Assembly: GCA_016794035.1 (NCBI GenBank)
Contig: JAEUHS010000011.1
Coordinates: 54,620-118,619, forward strand
Origin: Planctomycetota bacterium
GTDB taxonomy: Bacteria > Planctomycetota > UBA1135 > UBA2386
Direction: 5' to 3'
DNA length: 64,000 nucleotides
Positions within the stretch are counted from its first letter, which is position 1; the number at the start of each line of letters is the position of its first letter. The notes beneath the pieces are model-generated. The model ran no database searches, had not been told where the DNA came from, and was given only the letters and a program-made list of their open reading frames with translations. Below are positions 9,977 through 18,724 of this stretch, piece after piece. The position numbers were made by a program, and so were the translations under genes.

Positions 9977-10068
9977 TCTCGCTCGCGATGCCGGATGCAA
10001 CCTGCGGTGATGCACTTCCTTCGTTCCGTTCGGTGCGCCCTCGGACGGGCAGTATGGCGGTGGGACAA

Positions 10069-10095
10069 GCCGGCGCTGGCGGGGAACGCGCCGGC
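10069..10095. other. Inverted repeat in the divergent gap 9977-10266
   Basis: An 8-bp perfect inverted repeat (GCCGGCGC at 10069-10076, GCGCCGGC at 10088-10095, 11-nt loop) lies between two divergently transcribed genes. It could fold in the leader of the minus-strand propeller gene or act as an operator. In GC-rich DNA such short repeats arise often by chance, so this is weak. Nothing else in the 290-bp gap looks coding. Confidence 0.25.
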
Positions 10096-10266
10096 GCTCT
10101 CGAACGGCAGCCGCGCGGGAGGGGATCAGTCCGGACTCTACGTGGTGGCCAGTCACCCAGCGAGTCCCCCGCGGCATTCCCGCGTTGCGCACCACACCGG
10201 GCAAGCGACCCGGACGATCGACGGTGAACCTGCCGTCGCGGTCTCCCGATCCTTACACTCTTCCCG

Positions 10267-12552
10267 ATGCGGCGCCCCGTTCTGCACACGTTGCTCCTGG
10301 CCTCCCTGACGGCCGTCCCGCTGCTCGCGCAGGAATGGACCGACGAGGAGCTGGTGGCCGCCTGCCCCGGCTTCCAGTCCGAGGACCTGCAGACGCGGCT
10401 GCTGCAGGTCGGGCGGCTGGTGGCCGCCCGCGAATCGGCGTTCACCGCGATCGTCGCGCGCCTGCACGGGGACCACCGCGAGTATCGGCTGAAGATCGAC
10501 CACCTGCTCGATCAGCTCGGCGACCCGAACTGGCAGGTGCGCGAACAGGCGGAACGCACGCTGGTCGAGGTCGGTGGCCGCGCACTGGCGAGCATCCAGC
10601 AGCGGCAGGAGCACTACGACGTGCTCGAGCAGCGCATCCGGTGTACGCGCATCCTCGAGGCGCTGCAGGCCAAGGGCACCGAGCAGGAGGACCGGGAACG
10701 GCGGCTGCTGCGCGGCCTGGCGACGACGGCGCTGTATCTCGACGCGGATCCGCGGCTGCTGCGCGCGCTGCGCAGCGCGCTGGGCCACACCGACCCGGGC
10801 ATCGCCGACAGCGCCCTGCGGGCGCTCGGCAAGCTCGGGGGCGACGACGAGGTCGACGCCGTGGTCCAGATGCTGGTCTACAAGGCCGGCTTCCACCGCA
10901 TGACCGCGGTCGCCGCGCTCGGTCGCATGCGCGGCGATCGGGCGTTGGCCGTGTGCCGCGAACTGCTGTGGCCGCCGGCCGGCAGCCCGCGGCTCGAGGG
11001 CGCGACCCTGACGCGCACCGAGGCGATGGCGTTGATCCGCGCGCTGCACAGCCGCGACGACGCCGGCGCGAAGTCGCTGCTCGCCGACCTGAAGACCCAC
11101 CCCGATCCGGTGCTCGCGGCGGGTGCGCGCATCGAGGCCCCGGACGGCGGCGCGACCACCAGGGCGAAGTTCAAGCTGCCGAACCCACAGCCGCTCGAGG
11201 CGGGCTTCGGCGGCTTCCTGGGCGAGAGCCTGCGCATGCTCGGCGCGATCGAGGGTATGCCGGCCGTCGAGGTGGCGTTCGCCGACTGCGACACGCTCGA
11301 GTTCCCCGGCCATGCGGCCCAGCCGATCACCGGCGTGCGCGTGTTCCTGAACCAGGGCAGCCTGGTCACCGGCGAACTGCTGGCCGTGGACCCCGAGAGC
11401 GTGCGGGTGCGGTCCAAGCTGTTCGGCGACCTCGCGCTGCCGCGTACCGAGGTGCAGGGCATCGCGATCGATCCGGAACTGGACCGTCTGGTCGGCGCGT
11501 CGTCCGAGCACGATCGTGTGCGGCTGCCGACCGGCCAGTTCCTCGACGGCACCGTGCGCAGCGCGACCGGCAGTCGCTTCACGGTCGATCTCGCCGGCGG
11601 GAACTCGCACGAGCTGGACGTCGACGACATCGCCGGCCTGTTGTTCAGGCGGCCGCGCGTCACGGACCCCGACGCGACGATCTACACGCGCGTCGACCTG
11701 GTCAGCGGCGAGCGGCTGATCGGCTTCGTCGCCGACAGTTCGTCCGACCACCTCGCGGTCAGCGTGCCGATGATCGGCGCGGCCTCGATCCCGCTCGATC
11801 AGGTCACGCGCATGGAACTCGGCGTCGGCGGCGGCGCCATGTGGGGCTTCACGCTGATCGCCGACTACAGCGACAACCGCGTGGTCGAGGTCGACGACCA
11901 GGGCCGCATCGTGTTCGTGCTCGAGGAGATCCTCGGCGCCTGGGACGCCGAGTGCCTCGACAACGGCAACCTGCTGATCACCGAGTTCTCGGTCAGCCGC
12001 GTGCAGGAGGTCGACCGCAAGGGCAAGACCGTGTGGATGTTCGAGGATCTGAAGAACCCGTACGACGCCGATCGCCTGCCCAACGGCAACACGCTGATCG
12101 CCGACACGTTCGGCAGTCGCGTCATCGAGGTCGACCATGGCGGCAACATCGTCTGGTCGTACGCGAACGACATCCGCCCGTTCGACTGCGACCGGCTGCC
12201 CAACGGCAACACGCTGATCGCCGACCAGCTCAAGGACCGCGTGATCGAGGTCAGCCCCGCCGGCGAGATCGTGTGGGAGATCAAGAACCTGCCGAGCGCG
12301 CACGACGCCGACCGCCTGCCCAACGGCAACACGCTGATCACGCTGCGCAACAAGGGTTCGGTGATCGAGGTCGACCGCGACGGCAAGGTCGTGTGGGAAC
12401 TCAACGGCCTCAACTCGCCGAGCGATGCCGACCGGCTGCCGAACGGCAACACCCTGGTCGCCGAGAACAACCGCGTGCGCGAGTTCGACCGCCGCGGCAA
12501 CGTGGTCTGGCAGAAGGAGATGACCTGGGCCGTCGAGGTCAACCGCTACTAG
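10267..12552 (+). CDS. Secreted HEAT-like protein with C-terminal six-blade propeller
   Basis: The protein has 761 residues with a signal peptide (MRRPVLHTLLLASLTAVPLLAQ). The region after it (about residues 25-300) is helical and HEAT-like (ADSALRALGKLGGDDEVDAVVQML). A middle part (about 360-510) contains SH3/Lsm-like beta strands, such as LVSGERLIGFVADS. The last 240 residues consist of six repeats of exactly 40 residues with the core DxDRLPNGNTLIA...RVIEVD..G.IVW. This pattern is seen in arylsulfotransferase-like and related PQQ/NHL-type propellers, and six copies would close a six-bladed ring. I see no sulfotransferase catalytic residues that would justify an enzyme call. The gene is divergent from the propeller/TPR gene and convergent with the M48 peptidase gene. 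Extracytoplasmic binding is inferred. Confidence 0.85.
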   Translation: MRRPVLHTLLLASLTAVPLLAQEWTDEELVAACPGFQSEDLQTRLLQVGRLVAARESAFTAIVARLHGDHREYRLKIDHLLDQLGDPNWQVREQAERTLVEVGGRALASIQQRQEHYDVLEQRIRCTRILEALQAKGTEQEDRERRLLRGLATTALYLDADPRLLRALRSALGHTDPGIADSALRALGKLGGDDEVDAVVQMLVYKAGFHRMTAVAALGRMRGDRALAVCRELLWPPAGSPRLEGATLTRTEAMALIRALHSRDDAGAKSLLADLKTHPDPVLAAGARIEAPDGGATTRAKFKLPNPQPLEAGFGGFLGESLRMLGAIEGMPAVEVAFADCDTLEFPGHAAQPITGVRVFLNQGSLVTGELLAVDPESVRVRSKLFGDLALPRTEVQGIAIDPELDRLVGASSEHDRVRLPTGQFLDGTVRSATGSRFTVDLAGGNSHELDVDDIAGLLFRRPRVTDPDATIYTRVDLVSGERLIGFVADSSSDHLAVSVPMIGAASIPLDQVTRMELGVGGGAMWGFTLIADYSDNRVVEVDDQGRIVFVLEEILGAWDAECLDNGNLLITEFSVSRVQEVDRKGKTVWMFEDLKNPYDADRLPNGNTLIADTFGSRVIEVDHGGNIVWSYANDIRPFDCDRLPNGNTLIADQLKDRVIEVSPAGEIVWEIKNLPSAHDADRLPNGNTLITLRNKGSVIEVDRDGKVVWELNGLNSPSDADRLPNGNTLVAENNRVREFDRRGNVVWQKEMTWAVEVNRY
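11824..12540 (+). repeat. Six tandem 120-bp coding repeats (propeller blades)
   Basis: Repeat units begin at 11824, 11944, 12064, 12184, 12304 and 12424, exactly 120 bp apart with no insertion or deletion. The last unit is slightly short because the gene ends. Units 3 to 6 share DxDRLPNGNTL at their start and near-identical DNA over that segment (for example CTGCCCAACGGCAACACGCT in units 3-5). Units 1 and 2 are more diverged (GFTLIADYSDNR; DNGNLLITEFSVSR). This suggests recent duplication or gene-conversion homogenisation of the later blades. Confidence 0.85.
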
Positions 12553-12651
12553 GGAACGCGCGGGGTGGCGGCTACGCCCGCCCACGCTGGAGCTGACGGC
12601 GCTGCGCGCCGCAGTTCAGCGGCGAGAGGCTGGGTCGCCACGACGTTCCCT
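12551..12651. other. Structured element between convergent genes (possible bidirectional terminator)
   Basis: The 148-bp convergent gap opens with AGGGAACG (12551-12558), which is perfectly complementary to CGTTCCCT (12644-12651). Between these outer arms lie smaller potential hairpins: GGCG-CTA-type near 12577-12590, GGCGC-TGC-GCGCC near 12598-12610, and GCGA...TCGC near 12622-12638. There is no T-run on either strand, so it is not a textbook intrinsic terminator. It could be a bidirectional, factor-assisted terminator or a structured RNA at the 3' end of either gene. Confidence 0.4.
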
Positions 12652-12700
12652 GCCTCGGGGCCCGTGTCCTCACGGATGGAGTGCTACGGATCGCGTCGTC

Positions 12701-14512
12701 TCACTGGCCGCTCGGCGGCGGCTCGGCGAACGCCGCTTCGAGCCCGGCGGGCACGCCGAGGCGGCGCACGATGGCGCCCGCCGCCGCCATGCGCTCGGGG
12801 TCGTGGTCGGCGGCGGCCTCGCAGTAGTCGAGCACCGCGTGGCGCACCAGCCCGAGCGCCGGATCGGCTTCGATCGCCAGCGCGAACCACGGCCGCGCAT
12901 CGCGCGGTCCGGAACGCAGCAGCACCTCGACGCCGCGCGGCCAGGCGGACACCGACAGCGCCGCGCGCGCGGTCGGCCAATCGGCGGCCGTCGGCGCGAG
13001 TTCGAGACCGACGGCGAGTTCGTCTTCGAGCCGGCGCCACGGCTGTTGCCACGGTTCGGGCACAGCCTCGCCGACCGCCGCAACGGCGGCGCTGGCACCG
13101 ACGAAATCGCCGGCGTGGAAGCGCCAGACCGCCTTCTCCAGCGGCCACTCGACGGTCCAGGCCCAGGTCGCGGCGGAGGCGACGACGGCGAGCAGCAGCG
13201 CCGCGGTGGCGCGCAACATGCGACCGCGCGCCTCGAACGCGGCCCGGAACGCCGGCTCGCCCTCGTAGCGGCGCATGAACTCCCAGCGCGACCGTTCTTC
13301 CGGGTGCAGCGTGAAGTGGCGCCGCAGCATGCCGCGCGTGACCGGCATCGCGGCGCGCGAGACGGTCATCAGCGCGCGGGTGCACGGCCCGGCGCCGAGC
13401 GCCTCCACCGACGCCGCGTCCGCTTCGTGCTCGAACCGGTGCGCGACGGCGCGCACCGCGGTCCACAGGATCGCGACGGCCGCCAGCGCGAACAACGCCT
13501 GCGTGATGGGATCCAGCGCATCGAGCCGCAGCAGGCGCAGGGGTGCGGGCAGCAGCAGCGGCAGCACCGCCGCCAACGTCATCAGCAGCAGCGGGTGACC
13601 CTTGCGCGCATGTCCCACTTCGTGCGCGACGACCCCGGTCAGCGAGTCGACGTCGAGCATGCGCACGAGGCCGTCGGTGACGCACAGGAAGCGGCCGATC
13701 GGCAGCGGCCCGACCATCATCGCGTTCATCGCCCGCATGCCCGTCGGCAGGTACATCACCCGGCGCGGGGGAAAACCGAGGATCGCGGCGGTCTGGCGCA
13801 ACCTCGATCCGGCCGGCTCGGGCACCACGCGCTCGATGCCGAACGCGATCCGGAACCAGAACGGCAGCAGCGCCGCGGCGAGCAGGAAGAACGCCAGCGT
13901 GCCGATGGTCGCGCCAGGCGTCGTGGCCACGAACAACGTGTAGAGCCGGCGATCGAGCTGCAGCAGATCGATCGCCGCCCCGAACAGCACACACGGCATC
14001 ACCAGCAACAGCGGCCAGCTCAGGCGACCGCGCACCGCCGGCAACGTCTCGACGAGTCGCGGCAGCATCGCGGCATCGATGCGCCGGCTGCCGACGAGTT
14101 CGTGTGCGAACTCCAGGTGCACGTCGGCCGCGGTGGCGACGACGAGACGCGGCACTTCGGCGGCGAACAACGGCAGCAGCAGCAACAGGATGTCGGCGAG
14201 TTCGCTGCCGCCCGACCAGCGCGACGCCAGCTCGGACCAGCCGCCGGGACCGAGCACGAGATGCAGCGACAGCGGCGTCGCCACCGCCGAGAGCCGCAAC
14301 AGCGCGCGCGGCGGCACGCTGCCGAGCCGGCCGGTGACCAGTTCGGCGCGCACGCGGCGCAAGGACACGAGGGCCAGCACCGACGGCGTCGCGAGCAGCA
14401 GGCCGAAGGCCGCCAGCACGTCGAGCCGGCCGCTGCCGGCGATCGGCGGCAGCAGTTCGCGGTTCGCGAACAGCACCGCGAGGCCGACCAGGAACGTGAG
14501 CGGCAGCGCCAA
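12701..14512 (-). CDS. M48-family membrane zinc metallopeptidase
   Basis: The protein has about 603 residues. The zinc-binding signature HEVGH is at about residues 297-301, with a downstream FEHEADAAS as third-ligand motif, as in HtpX/Ste24-type peptidases. Several membrane segments precede it (LTFLVGLAVLFANRE, LLLATPSVLALVSL, IGTLAFFLLAAALLPFWF), and two lie between the HEVGH and FEHEADAAS motifs and after them. The start is uncertain: there is no ATG or GTG near the upstream stop. The TTG at 14512 lies 5 bp after it, and a CTG overlaps the stop itself. The C-terminal ~120 residues are soluble and helical. The gene follows a TPR protein and LemA. LemA and M48 peptidases are frequent neighbours, which suggests a shared membrane-protein quality-control role (inference). 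Confidence 0.85.
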   Translation of the reverse strand: MALPLTFLVGLAVLFANRELLPPIAGSGRLDVLAAFGLLLATPSVLALVSLRRVRAELVTGRLGSVPPRALLRLSAVATPLSLHLVLGPGGWSELASRWSGGSELADILLLLLPLFAAEVPRLVVATAADVHLEFAHELVGSRRIDAAMLPRLVETLPAVRGRLSWPLLLVMPCVLFGAAIDLLQLDRRLYTLFVATTPGATIGTLAFFLLAAALLPFWFRIAFGIERVVPEPAGSRLRQTAAILGFPPRRVMYLPTGMRAMNAMMVGPLPIGRFLCVTDGLVRMLDVDSLTGVVAHEVGHARKGHPLLLMTLAAVLPLLLPAPLRLLRLDALDPITQALFALAAVAILWTAVRAVAHRFEHEADAASVEALGAGPCTRALMTVSRAAMPVTRGMLRRHFTLHPEERSRWEFMRRYEGEPAFRAAFEARGRMLRATAALLLAVVASAATWAWTVEWPLEKAVWRFHAGDFVGASAAVAAVGEAVPEPWQQPWRRLEDELAVGLELAPTAADWPTARAALSVSAWPRGVEVLLRSGPRDARPWFALAIEADPALGLVRHAVLDYCEAAADHDPERMAAAGAIVRRLGVPAGLEAAFAEPPPSGQ

Positions 14513-14517
14513 GGCCG

Positions 14518-15531
14518 TCAGCGACCGGTCCGGGGCGCGGATTCGCCGGGGAACGCCGCCACCAGGAGCGCGGCGAAGCGCGCATCGCGGCGCAGCACCG
14601 CGATCTCGGGGTCGGTCTCGAACAGACTGCGCAGCAGCTTGAGCGAGCTGTCGACGGTCGGCGATGCCTGCAGGGCGGCGCACTCGCGCAGCGCGTCGAA
14701 GGCACGGTCGACGTCGCCGATCAGCGCGTGCGCACACGCCGACTGGTACCAGTCGATCGGCTTCAGCGCCAGGTGCGAGGCCTTCGCCATCGCCTGTGCC
14801 GATCGATGGGTCGCCGCGGCGCTGCGGTACTCGCGCAGTTCGTAGTGCAGTTCGGCGAGCTCGAGCAGCACGCGGATGCGGTCCTCGACGTCGCCTTCGG
14901 TGCTCTGCTGCACCAGCGCATCGATGCGCTCCTGCGCGAACTGCGGGAGCCCCCATTGCCACAGCATGCAGGCGAGCGCCCGGCGCAGCGGCTCCGGTTC
15001 GATCGCCCGGTTCTCGGCGAGGGCGACGATGCGGCCGACCAGCGGCTCGCCGGGTGAGCCCGGCTGCAGGTCGCGCAGCGCCGGGATCAGGCGCGAGCGG
15101 TGCGAGTCCGGATACCACTGCGGCGTGTCGAGCAGCAGGCCGAACAGGAACTCGCCCACCTGCGGCTGCAGCGGCCGCAGCGGATCGAACTGGCCGGCGA
15201 AGCGCACGCCGCTGCGGTTCTGCCGCTGCAGGAACTCCAGCGTGACTTGCGAGACCATCGCCTCCAGTCCCTTCTTGCGGTCGCGCCCGACGTCGCGGCG
15301 CAACTCGGCGCCGAGCCAGGCGCACCCGGCCGGGGCGTCCGCCAACAGCTCCTTCACCGCCGCTTCGAGGCCGTCGCGCTCGGTCTGGTCCGACCGGAGC
15401 CAGTGCTCGACCGCCGCGAAGTCCTGCTGCGCCGGCTGCTGCGCGCCGACGCCACCGGCGAGGCAGACGGCCGCGGTGGCTGCGGCGATCCGCCAGGAGG
15501 GGAACCGTCGTGCACCGTTGCCGCGCCGCAT
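14518..15531 (-). CDS. Secreted TPR-type helical protein
   Basis: The protein has 337 residues with a signal peptide (SWRIAAATAAVCLAGGVGAQ) following a basic start (MRRGNGARRF). The remainder is helical with TPR-like units (LLELAELHYELREYRSAAATHRSAQAMAKAS; YQSACAHALIGDVDRAFDALREC). I recognise no catalytic motif. It ends 5 bp before the M48 peptidase start and follows lemA after 56 bp, so it is likely part of the same operon. A periplasmic scaffold for the peptidase is plausible but is only inferred from gene order. Confidence 0.75.
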   Translation of the reverse strand: MRRGNGARRFPSWRIAAATAAVCLAGGVGAQQPAQQDFAAVEHWLRSDQTERDGLEAAVKELLADAPAGCAWLGAELRRDVGRDRKKGLEAMVSQVTLEFLQRQNRSGVRFAGQFDPLRPLQPQVGEFLFGLLLDTPQWYPDSHRSRLIPALRDLQPGSPGEPLVGRIVALAENRAIEPEPLRRALACMLWQWGLPQFAQERIDALVQQSTEGDVEDRIRVLLELAELHYELREYRSAAATHRSAQAMAKASHLALKPIDWYQSACAHALIGDVDRAFDALRECAALQASPTVDSSLKLLRSLFETDPEIAVLRRDARFAALLVAAFPGESAPRTGR

Positions 15532-15587
15532 GCGAAGGCTTGTAGCTGCAATCCGCCCCCCGCGACAGTGGGGTCGGAGTCGACGGA

Positions 15588-16157
15588 TCAGAACGAGACC
15601 TTGACGGCCTTGCGCTCCTCGGTGGCCTCGACCTCGAAGAACTCGGCCTGCTTGAAGCCACCCATCCCTGCGACCACGGATGCGGGGAACTGCTCGACCG
15701 CGTTGTTCAGCCGCATCGCGGCGTCGTTGTAGGCCTGCCGCGCGAAGCCGACGCGGTTCTCGGTCGACGTCAGTTCCTCCTGCAGGCTCAGCATGTTCTG
15801 GTTGGCCTTCAGGTCCGGGTAGCCCTCTGCCACCGCGTAGAAACCGCGCAGCGACTGCGTCAGCGCGCCCTCGGCCTTGGCCAGCTCGCCGATGTTGCCG
15901 GCGTTCTGCAGATCGACGCAGGTCTGCCGCGCGCGGGTCACCGCCTCGAGCGTCTCGCGCTCGTGCTTCATGTAGCCCTTCGCGGTCTCGACCAGGTTCG
16001 GGATCAGGTCGTAGCGCCGCTTGAGCTGCACGTCGATCTGGCTCCAGGCGTTCTTGGTCTCGTTGCGCCGCGAGACGAGGCCGTTGTAGGTGGCGATCCA
16101 CCACAGGGCGATCAACGCGACGACGGCGAGCGGGACGATCCAGATCAAGTGGGCCAC
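15588..16157 (-). CDS. lemA: LemA family membrane protein
   Basis: The protein has 189 residues, the usual length of the family. One N-terminal membrane helix (IWIVPLAVVALIALWWIATYN) is followed by the LemA signature region (VSRRNETKNAWSQIDVQLKR, RYDLIPNLVETAKGYMKHE) and the conserved ENRVGFARQAYNDA segment. The GTG start at 16157 has an AGGTAGGA-type ribosome site just upstream. LemA proteins are anchored with a helical bundle outside the cytoplasm; their biochemical role is not settled. The nearby M48 peptidase is a common neighbour. It lies 21 bp downstream of dapF on the same strand. Confidence 0.95.
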   Translation of the reverse strand: MAHLIWIVPLAVVALIALWWIATYNGLVSRRNETKNAWSQIDVQLKRRYDLIPNLVETAKGYMKHERETLEAVTRARQTCVDLQNAGNIGELAKAEGALTQSLRGFYAVAEGYPDLKANQNMLSLQEELTSTENRVGFARQAYNDAAMRLNNAVEQFPASVVAGMGGFKQAEFFEVEATEERKAVKVSF

Positions 16158-16178
16158 GGTTCCTACCTCGGCACTGAG

Positions 16179-17009
16179 TTACCGGTGCTGGTCGCCCGGT
16201 CCGAACGACTCGGACAGTTCGACCTCACCCACGTAGACGGTACGGGCCGGGCCTTCGATCGCAAGCGAACTCCCGGTGCCGATCACCTGCAGCGTGCCGC
16301 CGCGCAGGTCGACGGTGGTCCGATCGCCGCGAACGTGGCCGGCCGCACGCGCGGCCACGACGGCGACCGCGGCCCCGGTGCCGCAGGCCAGCGTCTCGCC
16401 GCTGCCGCGTTCGAACGTCCGCTGGCGCAGGCGGTCCGGCGCCATCACCTGGACGAACTCGACGTTGACGCCATCGGCGAAGTGCGGATGCCGCTGCAGG
16501 GCGGCACCGATCTCGAGCACTGCGGCGCGTTCGACGTCGTCGACGAACACGACCGCGTGTGGGTTGCCCGCATCGCCGGGCACGATCGTCACCTCACGCT
16601 GCGCGAGCGACAGCGTGATCGCCGCGGCGCAGCGCACGACCCCCATCCAGGTGCGCACGTCGTCGCTGCCGTCCATGAGTTCGACCGCGCGCGGTCCGGC
16701 GTCGGTCTCGACGTCGAAGCGACGCGCGGCGACGTGGCCGTGTGCATGCGCGAGCCGGGCGACGCAGCGCAGTCCGTTGCCGCACATGGCGCCGCGCGAG
16801 CCATCGGCGTTCCACATCAGCATGCGTACGGGCGCCGACTCGCCGCGCACGACGACGATCAGGCCGTCGCCGCCGATGCCGTGGTGGCGGTCCGACCAGC
16901 GGCGCGCGAGTCCGGGCGCGCGATCGAGCGGCAACACGTTCTGGATGCCGTCGACGAACACGTAGTCGTTGCCGGCGCCCTCCATCTTGACGAAGGGCAC
17001 GCGCGTCAT
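16179..17009 (-). CDS. dapF: Diaminopimelate epimerase
   Basis: The protein has 276 residues, the normal length for DapF. The enzyme converts LL- to meso-diaminopimelate in the cytoplasm for lysine and peptidoglycan synthesis. Both catalytic cysteines are present: C76 in GAMCGNGLRC and C209 in ETLACGTGAAV. The N-terminal KMEGAGNDYVFVD and the GDAGNPHAV segment are also typical. The ATG at 17009 overlaps the stop of the upstream beta-CASP nuclease gene by ATGA. It is followed after 21 bp by lemA. Its presence is consistent with a DAP-type cell wall. Confidence 0.97.
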   Translation of the reverse strand: MTRVPFVKMEGAGNDYVFVDGIQNVLPLDRAPGLARRWSDRHHGIGGDGLIVVVRGESAPVRMLMWNADGSRGAMCGNGLRCVARLAHAHGHVAARRFDVETDAGPRAVELMDGSDDVRTWMGVVRCAAAITLSLAQREVTIVPGDAGNPHAVVFVDDVERAAVLEIGAALQRHPHFADGVNVEFVQVMAPDRLRQRTFERGSGETLACGTGAAVAVVAARAAGHVRGDRTTVDLRGGTLQVIGTGSSLAIEGPARTVYVGEVELSESFGPGDQHR

Positions 17010-18388
17010 CGGATCTCGTGGCGATCGCCCTTGCTCGGCACCACGACCTCGCGGAAGCCGGCGTTGCGCAGTCGGCTGGCGTACGCCTCGGCGGCCTCGT
17101 CTTCGCCGTGCACGACGAAGGCCTGACGACACTTGTCGGCCAGGTGGCGGCTCGCGCCCAGCAGTTCCTGCCAGTCGGCGTGCGCCGACAGGCCCGGCAT
17201 CGAGCGGACCTTGCAGTGCACGTCGTAGGGCTCGCCGTAGATGTTCACCTGCTTCTGGCCATCCAGCAGCTTGCGGCCGAGGGTGCCCTCGGCCTGGTAG
17301 CCGACCATCAGCACGCAGTCCTGCTTGCGACCGATGCTCTGCGCGAGGTGGTGCAGCACGCGGCCGGCCTCGCACATGCCGGACGCCGCGACGATGACGC
17401 CGCTGCGCTCCTGGTTCAGCGCCTTGCTCTCCTCGACGTCGGCGACGTAGTGCACGCCGTCGAAGAAGAACGGGCTGTGGCCGGACGCGATCAGGGCGCG
17501 GGTCTCGTCGTCGAACAGGTCCGGGTGCCGGCTCATGATCTTCGTCGCCTCGCGGCTCATCGGCGAATCGACGTGGATCGGCAGCTGCGGCAGGCGGCCT
17601 TCGCGCATCAGCTGACCCAGGAACATCACGACCGATTGCGTGCGACCGACCGAGAATGCCGGCACGATCACGCGTCCGCCGTCCTGCAGTTCCTCGTCGA
17701 CGATGCGGGCGAGCGCGGCCATCATGTCGACGCGCTGCTCGTGGACGCGGTCGCCGTAGGTCGACTCCGTGATCAGCACGTCGCACGGCGGGATCGGCTC
17801 CGGATCGCGCAGGATCGGCAGGTGCTTGCGGCCGTGGTCGCCGGTGAACACGATCCGGCGCTGCTTGTGGTCGACGTGCGCATCGAGCACGACGATCGCG
17901 GCGCCGAGGATGTGGCCGGCGTCCAGGAACTCGACCCGCAGCTGCTTGGTGACCTCGGTCGGCTGGTGATACGGGACGCCGCGCACGAGCCGCAGCGTGC
18001 GCTCGACGTCCTCCTGGTCGTAGAGGGGCTCGTAGTCGTGGCCGCGGCGGCGCAGGTGCCGCGCGTCCTGGCTCTGGATGTGCGCCGAGTCCCGGAGCAT
18101 CATGCCGAGCATGTCGGCGGTGGCGTCGGTGCACCAGATGGGCCCGGCGAAGCCGTCCTTCACCAGCCGCGGCAGGGCGCCGCAGTGGTCGATGTGCGCG
18201 TGCGACAGCACCACGGCCGCGACGTCGCGGCCGGCGATCGGCAGCTTGCGGTTCGCGGCGTCGGCCATGCGACGCGGCCCCTGCACCAGACCGCAGTCGA
18301 GCAGGATGCTGTCGTCGCCGACCCGCAACAGGTGCTTGGAACCGGTGACGTGCCGCGCTGCACCGAGGAACTGCAGTTCGAGCACCAT
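17006..18388 (-). CDS. Beta-CASP metallo-beta-lactamase-fold nuclease
   Basis: The protein has 460 residues. The metallo-beta-lactamase signature HxHxDH is at residues 63-68 (SHAHIDHCGALP). Further motifs are FLDAGHILGAA, VFTGDHGR and LITESTYGDR, followed by the beta-CASP region with SFSVGRTQ-like PAFSVGRTQSVV, VIVAASGMCEAGRV and the C-terminal GLSAHADWQELL and FVVHGE. This is the YSH1/CPSF-like bacterial branch of RNA-processing hydrolases, acting on RNA in the cytoplasm with two zinc ions. The protein lacks KH domains, so it is the short bacterial form. It is translationally coupled to dapF and follows a small lipoprotein gene by 6 bp; no functional link between these is known. Confidence 0.93.
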   Translation of the reverse strand: MVLELQFLGAARHVTGSKHLLRVGDDSILLDCGLVQGPRRMADAANRKLPIAGRDVAAVVLSHAHIDHCGALPRLVKDGFAGPIWCTDATADMLGMMLRDSAHIQSQDARHLRRRGHDYEPLYDQEDVERTLRLVRGVPYHQPTEVTKQLRVEFLDAGHILGAAIVVLDAHVDHKQRRIVFTGDHGRKHLPILRDPEPIPPCDVLITESTYGDRVHEQRVDMMAALARIVDEELQDGGRVIVPAFSVGRTQSVVMFLGQLMREGRLPQLPIHVDSPMSREATKIMSRHPDLFDDETRALIASGHSPFFFDGVHYVADVEESKALNQERSGVIVAASGMCEAGRVLHHLAQSIGRKQDCVLMVGYQAEGTLGRKLLDGQKQVNIYGEPYDVHCKVRSMPGLSAHADWQELLGASRHLADKCRQAFVVHGEDEAAEAYASRLRNAGFREVVVPSKGDRHEIR

Positions 18389-18394
18389 CGGGCG

Positions 18395-18706
18395 TCAGGT
18401 GCGAACCACGACCGTGCGCGACGTCGCGGTCAGGGGCAGCAGGAACGGAGCCAGCAGCAGGTCGAGGAAACCGTAGCTCGTCTCGATCGAGTAGCTCGTC
18501 AGGCCGCCGGCCATGCGCTGCGGGTCGACCTCGTTGACCTTGGCGAAGCCGAACAGCACGTAGTACTGCCGCGCCGTCTCGACGCCGGTGCCCGTGGCGC
18601 CGAGGCCGATCGAGTGCTGGTGGGCCATGCACCCCGAGGCGGCGACGGCTGTCAGGAGAACGGCGGCTCTCGCGGCGCGTGAGCACAGTGGCGACGGTGG
18701 GATCAC
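18395..18706 (-). CDS. Small lipoprotein, Bor/TRL-like
   Basis: The protein has 103 residues with a lipoprotein signal (AAVLLTAVAASGC), so it should be lipidated at Cys26. The mature part (YYVLFGFAKVNEVD, GGLTSYSIETSYGFLDLLLAPFLLPLTATSRTVVV) resembles the small Bor/TRL-like lipoproteins: a short beta-domain with a conserved glycine-rich core, then a hydrophobic stretch and a final strand. The call is by pattern only. It lies 6 bp upstream of the beta-CASP gene and 18 bp downstream of a lipoprotein peptidase. Confidence 0.7.
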   Translation of the reverse strand: MIPPSPLCSRAARAAVLLTAVAASGCMAHQHSIGLGATGTGVETARQYYVLFGFAKVNEVDPQRMAGGLTSYSIETSYGFLDLLLAPFLLPLTATSRTVVVRT

Positions 18707-18724
18707 GCCACGTCTTTTACCAGT

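Noticed and set aside
7316..10309. Long plus-strand frame opposite the propeller gene
   Set aside because: Low-complexity translation and strong propeller repeats on the minus strand make it a shadow.
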